From positions 374,001-438,000 of the forward strand of contig JAQFVV010006710.1 in the NCBI GenBank assembly GCA_028023455.1: 64,000 nucleotides of DNA. Reading direction: 5' to 3'. The DNA is from Epiperipatus broadwayi (Eukaryota; Onychophora; Udeonychophora; Euonychophora; Peripatidae). Below the pieces are notes generated by a model, which was given only the letters and a program-made list of their open reading frames with translations, was not told the origin of the DNA and ran no database searches. The number at the start of each line of letters is the position of its first letter. Within the stretch, counting starts at the first letter, position 1. Made by a program: the position numbers and the translations under genes. Of this stretch, positions 48,822 through 58,398 are shown one piece after another.

Positions 48822-50585
48822 GGTTGTTTTCTGATCCATCGTGTCAGCCGCGAGATGGCGCTATTTCTAGCTTAATTTCTAGAAATATGCTGTTTCCTCG
48901 GCCGCACCCAAGCCTTCTTTCTACAATAAATCCTAGAAAGACTGCTAACTCAGAGTTAAGTCTTTTTTCTACGCTAAAAGGTAGAGTGTTAACTCTGAGT
49001 TAAGCCTTCTTTCTACGAAATAAACCTAGAAAGAGTGTTAATTCAGCTTAGTGGCTAACGCTGTGGCTTTTTCCTATGCTAAAAGCAGAAGAAAATGCCA
49101 TAGTTGTTTGTGTTATGCACTATATTGTAATGCCGTGTTATGTATTTTATGTAACAATATCGTACGAGGGTGTGTTAAGTTTATCATGTCAAAATTATTT
49201 AAATTTTCATTGGGGCCTTTTTTTAAAATACGAATTGATGTACTGTTACCTTTTAACAATTCTAACAGTGTAGTGATTGTTCCTCATCAAGCTGTAAGCC
49301 TCCTAAATTCTCCATTAGGGTGGGGTAGTGCAATTTTTCTGACGATCATGCTTTAAGTCATGTTTTAGCGAGTAATTTTCCGAGACCAAGAATATGGCTA
49401 ATTAGAACACAGAAAACTTGAAAAGATGGGAATTTCCAGACACGGAAGCTGGCGCTGTAACATTTCTATAGCAGAAAAACATCCTGCTGAAAGAAAAGAT
49501 ATGATTGTGCGGCAAATATATGCAACTTGAGGTCCATAAACATCTTTTGACTTTCATTTGTAAGTCTCGTTGTTGCCGAGGAAAATGTTCACTTTGTAAA
49601 GGGCAGCTTGTTTGGAGGGATTCCAAATGGCCTTCATCAAATAAAAGCAACTTAAATTTTTATTTAAACATACATCCCTTCTCCCAATAATTGTTGTCGG
49701 CAATCAAATGTAAAATAAAAGAAGTAACTAAAATTTTTATTTAAACATACACAAAAAACCCCTTCTCCCAATAATTGTTGTCGTCGGCAATCAAATGTAA
49801 AATAAAAGTAACGTAAATTATTCTTTAATCATACAGAAAAACACCCCTCCCACTAATTGTTGTCGGCAATCAAATGTAAACCAATAAAAGTAAGACCGTA
49901 AATTATTATTTAAACATAACCCAAATTACTATTTGAACATACACCAAAAAAGACCCGCTCTTGTCAATAAAAATTAAAGAAACAACTATTATTGTCCCAT
50001 TGTCAAAAATATTATTTGGGAAACCAAAATAATTTATAAATGAAAGAAAGTAAATACAATCGGTTGTCAATCAAATGTAAAATAAAAGTAAATTCAAATT
50101 TTTTATTTAAACATACACAAAAAAATTCCCCTTTCTCCCAATAATTGTTGTCGGCAATCAAATGTAAAATAAAAGGTAATGTAAATTATTATTTAATCAT
50201 ACACAAAAACACCCCTCCCACAAATTGTTGCCAGCAATCAAATGTAAACCAATAAAAGTAACGTATATTATTATTTAAAGATACATCAAAAAAAAAAAAA
50301 AACCCCATTCCCTCTTGAATTTTGTCAATCAAATTTTAAAAAACAGTAATACTATTTAAAAAATCCAAATTACTATTTGAACATACACCACAAAAGACCC
50401 TCTTGTCAATAAAAATAAAAAAAACAACTATTATTGTCCCAAATAATTTATAAATGAAAAAATATAAAATATGTAAACAAAAAAAAGAGTCAATATTAAT
50501 AGAGAATCGCTAGCCCAGAAACATTATATTGTTTTTTGTTAGCAACAACAACATCCCGCGGCTGACACGATGGATCAGACCACGA
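48822..50585. mobile_element. TIR element with internal minisatellite (copy 2)
   Basis: Left TCTGATCCATCGTGTCAGCC (48830) is mirrored at 50556-50576 with at most one mismatch over about 28 bp. The next stretch, GATGGCGCTATTTCTAG, is the same as in copy 1 at 46958. It has CTTCTTTCTAC repeats (about 48910-49030), a unique middle and a separate minisatellite. The outer GGTTGTTTT is present only on the left, so the right end is trimmed or diverged. A 61-residue Cys-rich frame at 49505-49690 is not assigned. Confidence 0.72.
49660..50480. repeat. Minisatellite array within TIR element copy 2
   Basis: Units of about 80 bp with TTATTTAAACATACA, CCTTCTCCCAATAATTG, and GTCGGCAATCAAATGTAAA followed by ATAAAAGTAA. 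At least six copies, degenerate, with an internal block (about 49920-50050 and 50350-50460) itself repeated. Confidence 0.85.
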
Positions 50586-51559
50586 TGCATTTACAGATAC
50601 AAATGGCAATGGCTTCATTCAAATTTACTGTTCATATCAGCATAATTTATAATCAAAACAAACAATAAATTACAAGACCCAATTAGGAAGATCTTGCAAC
50701 TAATAATAAACCTATTCTGCAATTATTGCTCTAGCATGTTACCTTTATTACTGGACATAATCATCAGGAAAACCTTAAATGAACAAAACAATGACAATAA
50801 ACAAATATTTTATTATGTCAAGTAAGGTTGCACTGATAAGCAAAATGATCGATTACTGATTAATCAGATGATTATTAAATATAGTTAAATGCTCAGAGGC
50901 ATTTTTTGGGAGTCTCTCTCGCACCAACAATACAGCAACGTTACATTGTCAGAGCCTAAAAAATCTAAACAGTCTTTAGATAGGTTCTTACAGTGGCGAG
51001 AATCGAATGCAAACATTTTAATATATGTACATAATAAAAGTATTTATAAAATTAAGTCTTAATTTATTTTTTCCATTTTTATATGCACAAACAAATGAAA
51101 CTTAATCAAATATATATTCTGAGCACCAGAACAAATTAATTCTATATACATTTAATTTAATGGAGAAAATTGATTTGAGATGTGAGATGTTGCTAGGAAT
51201 GAATTAAATTCATAAGCCTATAGGTATCATTGTATAGGTTGCCAGATATTTAACAGGATATAAAAAAAAAACAAAAAAAAACAGGACTCTTTATAACTTT
51301 TTTTAATAATTCTATACATATGTTTGAGGATGCATTACAAATCATAAAAAATCAAGATATGTCTTGCAAAATCAGAACATCTGGCAATTCTAATTTATAT
51401 TAAATGTATTTAATAATCTTTATATGTATCAGCCTAAAATATCCTTATCTATAAAGTCTACAGCTGAATTATTAAAAGATTATGCAGTTGTCATAATCAT
51501 TTAGTGTAATAATAATTTGTTGGAAGATCTATTAGCTGCAGTTTTTAGTTTTCTTTGAA
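50586..51559. other. AT-rich sequence, no gene recognised
   Basis: No gene supported. A stretch at 50960-51020 reads like a short coding relic (SKQSLDRFLQW) but no family can be named. Confidence 0.4.
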
Positions 51560-51572
51560 AAGCATATGCATT

Positions 51573-51906
51573 ACTGTTTTCCTGAAGGTTTGGGATGATG
51601 ATGTTCTAGTTGTTTTTTTATATTGGACTATTTCCATCATCTAATATGAGTATTGAATGTCTTTAGAAAAATTTAATTTTTATTTAAATATTCCAAATAC
51701 ATTCTACTGTTAGTATTAGCCCATCAAACAGATTAGTATATGGACATATAGTATTGGGTCCATATCAAATACTTAAGTGTTTTCCTCAAGATTTGTGATG
51801 ATGGTGCACAGTTGAATGTATTTGGAATATTTAAATAAAAGTTAAATTTTTCTAAAGATATTCAATACTTATATTAGATGATGGAAATAGTCCAATATAA
51901 AAATAC
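51573..51906. mobile_element. 334-bp miniature PLE foldback
   Basis: A 13-bp target duplication AAGCRTATGCATT lies at 51560-51572 and 51907-51919. The left end (TTTCCTGAAGGTTTGGGATG and on) plus its inverted terminal repeat is nearly the same as the left end of PLE1 at 25926. The right end (CCAATATAAAAATACAA) equals that of PLE1 at 29794. The PLE proteins and the tRNA-like module are deleted, leaving the two inverted ends. Confidence 0.88.
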
Positions 51907-52424
51907 AAGCGTATGCATTGTTTATAAAACATATTTTATTTAAAACTTTTATATTTTAAAACATCTTATCAAGAAACTATAATCTTTTATTGTTTCAAAA
52001 GGAGAAAATATACTTATGACATAATATCTTTTCACCAATAGTAATAAAACAATAGTTAAATAATATTATGTATGAAATTCTGTTAACAATAAAATTATTT
52101 TTAATATCAAATTTTTTTTTTCACTTCACATTCATTCATTATTTTTTAAAACTTTTTCCAAATCTCAACCCGTCATGGCTTCCAGTATTGTATGGTAATT
52201 TTTTAAAATTTGAATTTAGCAGTTGAGGTTTGGAGATATAAATGAAAGATGGGTAAACATGTTTAAAATAATATTATAGATTAAAAAGAAATTATTTCAC
52301 ATTCAGCTGCCTACTATATATATATAATTTTAATGTACAAATCAGCGCATAACAGCAGAGCTTCTTCAAATTAAATCACAATTTATTATAAACCCAATAT
52401 AAATTATAATACATAATAATTAGT

Positions 52425-52467
52425 GCCCTAGCGCTTTCAAGAGAACTTAGCTCTCGTAATCATGGGC
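52425..52467 (-). ncRNA. Hammerhead-like motif, PLE2 left terminus
   Basis: Minus strand: GCCC, ATGATTA, stem II GAGA/TCTC, GAAA, GCGCT, A, GGGC. Stem I GCCC/GGGC and palindromic stem III AGCGCT fit a hammerhead exactly, but the core has ATGATTA instead of CTGANGA (C3 and G8 changed). Confidence 0.5.
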
Positions 52468-52547
52468 AACAAAGAGTAAGCATAACCAGGTTGCTATATG
52501 CAAATATATGCAGATACATATAAATTAATTGAACTATACACATAAAT

Positions 52548-53055
52548 CTAATTAATCAATTTCTTAGAAATTTTATAACACGCATTTTTCCTATTCATAG
52601 CTTTATCGTCCATGGCAATAAAACATGCCTCCTTAACCTTTCTCTTAACATCATTTCTTTCCCTACAAACTATTCTTGGATTGTCAGGTTCACATGCATG
52701 ACCAGCTGATTTCTGATGCATTGCAAATATTGAGTTGCAAATCGGGTCTGCTTGGGTCTTGTTGTAAGAATATCTGTGCTGGAACAATCTTGTTGAGAGA
52801 GTTGCTTTCGTTTCTCCATAATATGATGCCATGCAATTATTTTCTGGGCATGAAATATTAGATGGCTTGAGAAATGTTGTTGGGTGTTACTATATCTTTT
52901 GTATTGTTGATAATTCTAGTGGTATTAGAGGGTGTGAGAAAACAGTTGAAATTCTCTATTAAATACTGAGTAATATCTGTGCTGGGACAATCTTGTCGAG
53001 AGAATTGCTTTCGTTTCTCCATAATATGATGCCATGCAATTATTTTTTTGGGCAT
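52548..53055 (-). pseudogene. PLE2 GIY-YIG endonuclease domain with internal duplication
   Basis: The minus-strand frame 52548-52832 reads SYYGETKATLSTRLFQHRYS (the second half of the GIY-YIG core with Arg and the REH-type helix), then HQKSAGHACEPDNPRIVCRE and KRKVKEACFIAMDDKAMNRK, the typical C-terminal end. The first half, KKIIAWHHIMEKRKQFSRQD, is carried by the next frame (52858-53055). A direct tandem duplication of 203 bp covers the nuclease start, so two partial GIY-YIG starts are present in different frames. It would nick the target; as written it is broken. Confidence 0.8.
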
Positions 53056-53172
53056 GAAATATTATAGACGGCTTGAGAAATGTTGTTGGGTGTTACTATA
53101 TCTTTTGTATTGATGATAATTCTATTGGTATTAGGGTGTGTGTGAAAACAGTTGAAATTCTCTATTAAATAC
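52770..53172. repeat. 203-bp tandem duplication inside PLE2
   Basis: ATATCTGTGCTGGAACAATC at 52770 recurs with one change at 52973, and similarity continues for about 200 bp to GTTGAAATTCTCTATTAAAT and beyond. The copies differ at about 10 positions, so the duplication is not very recent. Confidence 0.88.
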
Positions 53173-54500
53173 TGAGTAAAGTTTTCTATGGGCCTTCGCA
53201 ATATATGACAACAATATTCTATTTTTCTGCTGCTTAATTACATTGTTATTTAATTTACTGTAAAATTGTCTAATCTTCCTATCAATGCTATTTTGTTTGA
53301 AACCGATATTTAATAAATCGTTTCTATATAATATCAAATTTGTCCTTTTGTCTGCTTCAAATCTGCAAAGGTGCTCATTCCTATGTAAGAAGGACACTAA
53401 TCCTGCGAATTTATGAATAGATGGTGTGTTTGAAAGGGGTTGTATATGGCCTCTTTTTTCTATTGGTTTTATAATCATCTTATAAGTGAGTTGTTGACCT
53501 TCCCTTTGCACTTGCATATCCAAATATCTTGTCTTCTTGTCACAATCTTCCATCTCTGTATTTAGCTTCCAGCTTGATTTTATTTATAATCTCTTCTGTA
53601 GCAGCAATAAAAAGGTCATCCACATACCTTGTGTATATAATTAACTGAAGTGTTTGTTCATATTTAGGAATAATACTTTTTCCAAAATAATTAAGTACAA
53701 TACTTGATATGATGCCACTCATGGGTAAGCCCATTGGCCACCCATCATTCATTTGGTACCATTGGTTGTTAAATGTTGCCACTATGTTGTTATTTAACCA
53801 TTTTAAGAAATCAATTATAAAGTCTATCCTTGTTTGTTCCATATTGTTGTTCTTAAGATCTATTTCTATTAATGGAGCCATATAATTCAGTGACATCGAG
53901 CACTGCAATTTTAGTTTCTGGTTTCAGTATTTTGTCTTTTATTCTGACCACAAAATCAAAAGAAGATCTGATGGTATATCTTCCAAAGCCAATAGTGTCA
54001 ATCAGCCAACTATTTATTAACTTGGCTGTGGTAAAGTAATGCACACATCCAAAATCAAGCATTAGACGTAAAGGCACATTGAGTTTGTGCATTTTTGCAT
54101 TTGCAAAAATCCGCAGTTGTATAGTGGCAAAAGGATATAGTTTATAATACTCAGCTTTTGATATTGCTTTGTTACAATGTGTCTTGAGAATTGAGGCAAT
54201 AAATTTGTCTTTGTTCAAATTATTATTGAAACTAGCTATTCTTTTGAATTGCAGTTTTTCAATTTGCTGTTTAAACCTTTAAGTTAAAATTTTCTCTATT
54301 CATAAGAACGAATCTCTGGCCCTTATCTTCCTTCATGCAGACTATTTGTTCAATGCTTAAAAATTGCTTAGTGTGAGCTAATTTTATGTCCCAGTTATTT
54401 GTATTAATCTTGAGGGTATTCTGATGTATGGCCTTGGCAATCTGCGTTACATAATTATCTTTATTTGGATTGTTATCTAAACCAGCTTCAATGTCTGCTA
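53131..54500 (-). pseudogene. PLE2 reverse transcriptase region, broken
   Basis: Three minus-strand frames follow one another. 53853-54218 holds the finger part, with IASILKTHCNKAIS, MHKLNVPLRLM and IAVLDVTELYGSI (RT motif A region, with DVT-LY for the usual DV-SLY). 53540-53908 overlaps it in another frame and carries WPMGLPMSGIISSIVLNYFG (motif B) and the catalytic box TRYVDDLFIA (near 53620). 53131-53553 continues as DCDKKTRYLDMQVQREG and the thumb, with RGHIQPLSNTPSIHKFAGLV. Sequence up to about 54500 reads as a more N-terminal part with stops. The catalytic Asp pair is intact, but frameshifts near 53545 and 53880 break the gene. Confidence 0.88.
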
Positions 54501-54597
54501 AGAAATGGATTAATTAGATTTATGTGTATAGTTCAATTAATTTACATGCATCTGCATATATTTGCATATAGCAATCTGGTTATGCTTACTCTTTGCT

Positions 54598-54640
54598 GCC
54601 CATGATTATGAGAGCTAAGTTCTCTTGAAAGTGCTTGGGC
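54598..54640 (+). ncRNA. Hammerhead-like motif, PLE2 right terminus
   Basis: GCCC, ATGATTA, stem II GAGA/TCTC, GAAA, GTGCT, T, GGGC: the inverted partner of the motif at 52425. The two copies show the same core change, so the variation predates the insertion. Confidence 0.5.
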
Positions 54641-54762
54641 ACTAATTATTATGTATTATAATTTATATTAAGTTTATAATAAATTGTGATTTAATTTGAA
54701 GAAGCTCTGCTGTTATGCGCTAATTTGTGCATTAAATATATATATATATATTATAGATTAAA

Positions 54763-55227
54763 GTAAATTATGAATTATTGAATGAATAAATTATAAATAT
54801 TGATTGTTAATAAAATGAATAATAATAATATAAAGTATAGAAGATATTAAATTAGAGTTAAATATTTAAAGAGTAATAAGAGTAAAATAAAAATAGAATA
54901 TATATGATTATAGGAGGTTTTAATTAATAAATATAGAATGTAAAAAGGGTAAAATATATAATATTTAAAAGGTAATAAATAAATGATGATAATAAGATGT
55001 ATATTCAAAATGTAAATTATATGTACATGTATATTTATATTCATATATTTGTATTATGTTGTAGTTCTGAAGAAGACTGCAGGGGTAATCGAAACTGTCA
55101 ATAAGGGTGGTAATTAAAGCATTGTGAAACAGTAATAAAGTTCATAAATGATTTAATATTATATATAATTTAGCAATGCAATAAGAAAGATTAATTATTA
55201 TACTTCTTGAAGAAGATAAAGGAATAA
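54763..55227. other. AT-rich spacer with one hammerhead-like motif
   Basis: No gene. At 55067-55100 (plus) CTGAAGA is followed by a possible stem II (GACTGC/GTAATC around AGGG, one mismatch), GAAA, CTGTC. Stem I is weak and one extra A follows CTGAAGA, so this is at most a relic. Confidence 0.4.
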
Positions 55228-55556
55228 TGGAAATTTTTTAAGATAGACAAAAACAAGAGGTTTTCAAAGTGCAATTTATGTAATGCTTTAATATCATCGA
55301 GAGGTGGAAAAAATGTTTAAACTTTTACAATCACAAACATGATAAATCATCTCAAAAAATATTATCATGAAGACTTTTTAAAAAAAATTGGAAAGATAAA
55401 AAAAAATCCAAAGAAAATGGATGTTTAACAGTAACAACGGAAACACATACACTAAGACAGGCTACTTTGTAACTCAAGTATTAAAGAAGAAAAAATTGTG
55501 AGATATAAATGATCAACAATCCAAAAAAGTTCATTATTTGATTGAAGAAATGATAG

Positions 55557-56012
55557 AAATTAAACAAACTAACTCCTTTTTAAAACTTGTTTTTTATATG
55601 ACTATTACATGGGAGAAAAAAAATATCCAACAGTTCGACTATTTTATATAGTCTTTTTCAAGGCACACTAAAATAAAATAATATATAACAAATAACACAT
55701 ATTCCATAAAAATAAATAAAAAATTACAAAATATATTCATAACCAAAAATTTACCTTATCTCACTCCCCTTTCCTATTACCAACAAACACAACTCAAAGA
55801 AAAACAATTTCCTTTTATTAAAAATAAATAAATAAATAAATCTATATATATCCTTTAAAACATTTAATTAAAAACCTATTTTTTTTTTTCATGTAATAGT
55901 CATATAAAAAACAAGTTTTAAAAAGAAAGAGTTAGTTTGTTTTATTTCTATTTTGGATATTTATGATCTATTTTGAAAAGAAGAACTCTGTGCTTGATAT
56001 ATTAAATTATTT
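55557..56012. mobile_element. 456-bp PLE-type foldback inside the hAT gene
   Basis: Perfect 12-bp target duplication AAGAAATGATAG (55545-55556 and 56013-56024). Excising it restores the hAT words IEEMI to AVDIQPYS, which proves the boundaries. Terminal inverted repeats of about 55 bp (AAACAAACTAACTCC at left; GTTAGTTTGTTTT at right) are followed on the right only by an extension of about 60 nt (55950-56012). No protein is encoded. Confidence 0.9.
55627..55663 (-). ncRNA. Hammerhead-like motif in the 456-bp foldback
   Basis: Minus strand: CC, TTGAAAAA, stem II GACTA-TATAAAA-TAGTC (five perfect pairs), GAAC, TGTTGG. Layout is hammerhead-like, but the CTGANGA and GAAA elements are both altered, so activity is improbable. 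Confidence 0.4.
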
Positions 56013-56580
56013 AAGAAATGATAGCTGTAGATATACAACCATACTCTGTTGTGTCTAATTTAGGATTGCAAAGATTACTAAAACAAATTGTTTCTAATTA
56101 TAATATTCTCAGCAGAAAATATTTTTCTGATATCAACCCTGATATATTTCAAAATGTTCAGTCAAAAATTCAGAAATCTATTGATGATACAAAATATATT
56201 TCTCTAGCCACTGATATCTGGACAGCGACTACAAACAATTCTCCTTTTTAAAGTGTAAGAGGCTACTGGTTGAATGAACAGTTTCAGCAAGAAAGAACTG
56301 TTTTGAGAATTGTTCCCTTTGAAGGTTCCCATACAGCTACATGTATATTAATAATGTTCTTGAACAATATAACTTGACAAGTGATAAGTTATTCTTAATA
56401 CTGAGAGATTCTGGAGCAAATATGGTAGCTATAGACTGCAGCTAATATTTAATGAATGCATATTTTCTCAACAAGCTGTGAAAACTATAATTACAGCTAA
56501 TAGAAATATTGTCACACATTTCAATCATTTTGCTTTAGCTTTAAGCAAATTGGAAGATTTGCAAGACAATTCAGGTACTT

Positions 56581-57318
56581 TAAAAGTATTTTGAATTTTT
56601 TTTAATACGGTAGCTCTGAAAATTGAATGTACATTTGAAATTAAATTTTAGGTTGTCCTAAACGCTCAAAGGAAAAGAGTTTATTGATGAAATACATTCA
56701 TAATTTCAAACAATCTTCTCTAAATTCCATATACTTAAAAAAACAAAAAAAACATGTGTGTTTTATTCAGTGTAACCATTTACTTGATACCATCAACATT
56801 CAGGAAACTGGAACATAAAACTGAATGTACATTTTACATTGATTTTATATCTCAAAATAATACTTTTAAAGTATGTACACTGTATTAATTTATCATTTCT
56901 TAGTGATTGTTCTGTTTATATTAAAAGCAAAATCAATTCAAAAAAAGATTTTACAAATACTAAAAATTGCAATTTAATAATGAAATCTTTACATCAAAGC
57001 AAATTACTGTGAAAAATCATACAGATATTGGAATATCACATCCAATAATTTAAGATTTCAGGTTTTGCTTATGAGACTAAGTAAATCTCATTGGAGTGTA
57101 ACTATCTTTAGAGAATTGAGAAAAACAGACTCCAGGGGTGCAAATTCAGAAAAGGCCATGAACAAACAACATAACAAATATATACGTGTACAAAAATGTT
57201 AATAATTCTAAAAAAATATATATAAATTGACCTAAATATTCTGTTAATGACTTCAGAAATTATATCATCCAACTATTAAATTATTTTATTATTATTATTA
57301 TTTTTTTCATGTGTCAAA
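56581..57318. other. AT-rich sequence, no gene recognised
   Basis: No clear continuation of the hAT gene. An (ATT)n and T run at 57285-57308 is the tail of the tRNA-like sequence that follows. Confidence 0.4.
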
Positions 57319-57389
57319 GCATTGGCCGGGAAGTGAACCCGGGACAACTGCTTGTAAGGCAGCTGTGTTGACCACTCGGCCACCAACAC
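57319..57389 (-). tRNA. tRNA-Val(UAC)-like sequence with A-rich tail
   Basis: Minus strand: acceptor GTGTTGG/CCAATGC (7 pairs, two G-U), anticodon arm GCTGC-CTTACAA-GCAGT with anticodon TAC, T arm CCGGG-TTCACTT-CCCGG (perfect). The D arm GCC-GAGTGGTCAA does not close properly. The sequence is followed by AAAAAAATAATAATAATAA, which suggests a retrotransposed tRNA copy or the head of a tRNA-derived SINE instead of a working gene. Box A (GGCCGAGTGG) and box B (GGTTCACTTCC, off consensus) are visible. Confidence 0.6.
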
Positions 57390-57844
57390 ACTTTTGTCAA
57401 TGAATATGATCCAATTCCAAAAAAAACAATAATATAAAATATAGGTCAATATACATATATTTGCAAATCTTATGGTCAATAGCTTCTGAATGTATTTTCC
57501 TGCTAACTTGCTTTTCAATATTTGGACTTTACAGTCAAAAAAGATTTACTAATTTCAGATGAACAATTTGCAATAAATCTTTTATACTTTAGTATGGATC
57601 TTTTAGTATTTATAAAACTTTTTTTTTTTTTTGTTATAAGGATTTCAAATTTCTACCTATTTTATTTTGTGGGCTTTTCTCATAATTAAATTTATCTGCA
57701 ATTCTTAGAATTGTTGGATGTAATTTTCCAATTTGCCTTGATATAAAAATTTCATAATTGATATTTTTTTAAATAGACATGCAACTCCTTTTTTTGTACT
57801 GATTTTGCTTTTGTTATAAACAGACCAATCAATGACAAGTTAGT
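57390..57844. other. AT-rich sequence, no gene recognised
   Basis: Nothing recognised. Confidence 0.4.
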
Positions 57845-58398
57845 CATCATCATCATCATCATCAACCATTATCAATCCACTGCAGGATGAAGGTCTCTCC
57901 AAGTTTAATCCATCTTCTCCGATCTTTAGCTTCTCTTTTCCACAACACCCCTGCACATTTTCTTATTTCATCCATCCATCTCACATGTGGTCTCTTTCTG
58001 GGTCTTTTACAATCTCTTGGAATCCAGTTTAAAATTTCAATTGTCCATCTATTATCATTTCTTCTAGCAATATGTCCAGCCCAACTCCATTTCAATCTTT
58101 TAATTTTTTCAATAAGGTCAGTAACACCTGTTTGTTGTCTTACCCATACATTGCGTTTTCGATCTCTTCTTGTTATTCCCAACATACATCTCTTCATACT
58201 CCTTTGAGTGGTCTGAAGTCTCTGTATTGCTCTTCTATTAAGTGTCCAAGTCTCAGATCCATAAGTAAGAACTGGTAAAACCCATTTGTTAAAAACCATT
58301 CTTTTCAAACACATAGGCATATTTCCTTTTAGTATCAAGTTATTTCTACCAAAAGCACTCCAACCAAGTTTAATTCTATGATTAATTTCCTCCATTAT
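57845..58398 (-). mobile_element. 5'-truncated RTE LINE copy
   Basis: The minus-strand frame 57862-58395 (177 residues, uninterrupted) is nearly identical to the last 177 residues of the RTE at 8202-9209. It starts MEEINHRIKLGWSAFGR, includes YGSETWTLNRR and KWSWAGHIARRN, and ends ILQWIDNG. It is followed by a longer (TGATGATGATGATGATGA) tail at 57845-57862. It is cut exactly at the 5' side near 58398, as is typical of incomplete target-primed insertion. The open frame and high identity point to a young insertion. No RT catalytic part is present. A target duplication is not evident. Confidence 0.92.

Larger units (their letters stand above)
52286..54748 (-). mobile_element. Penelope-like element PLE2 with inverted termini
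   Basis: Perfect 14-bp target duplication TATTATAGATTAAA (52272-52285 and 54749-54762). Termini of about 230 bp are inverted: 52325-52560 mirrors 54510-54735, both with GCGCTAA-type words and AGCAGAGCTTCTTCAAATTA. The left end has about 29 extra bases (52286-52314). Between lie RT and GIY-YIG frames on the minus strand. Each terminal module carries a hammerhead-like motif. It is a different lineage from PLE1. Confidence 0.92.
55228..56580 (+). pseudogene. BED-finger hAT transposase (ZBED1-like), interrupted
   Basis: From 55228 the frame reads WKFFKIDKNKRFSKCNLC, ALISSRGGKNV, a stop, then TFTITNMINHLKKYYHEDF: a BED zinc finger with CxxC and the paired histidines. Near 55511-55556 it reads DQQSKKVHYLIEEMI. 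After a 456-bp insertion it resumes at 56018 as MIAVDIQPYSVVSNLGL, then KYISLATDIWTATTNNSPF (catalytic Asp region), RGYWLNEQFQQE, LEQYNLTSDKLFLILRDSG and, at about 56460-56570, IFSQQAVKTIITANRNIV then FALALSKLEDLQ. These are in ZBED-type hAT order. Several frameshifts and stops show it is dead. The C-terminal half is not found nearby with confidence. Confidence 0.85.

Noticed and set aside
55502-55948. GATAT..ATGATC flanks as target duplication of the 55.6 kb foldback
   Set aside because: Two mismatches, and the hAT reading frame shows that the perfect AAGAAATGATAG pair at 55545 and 56013 is the real one.
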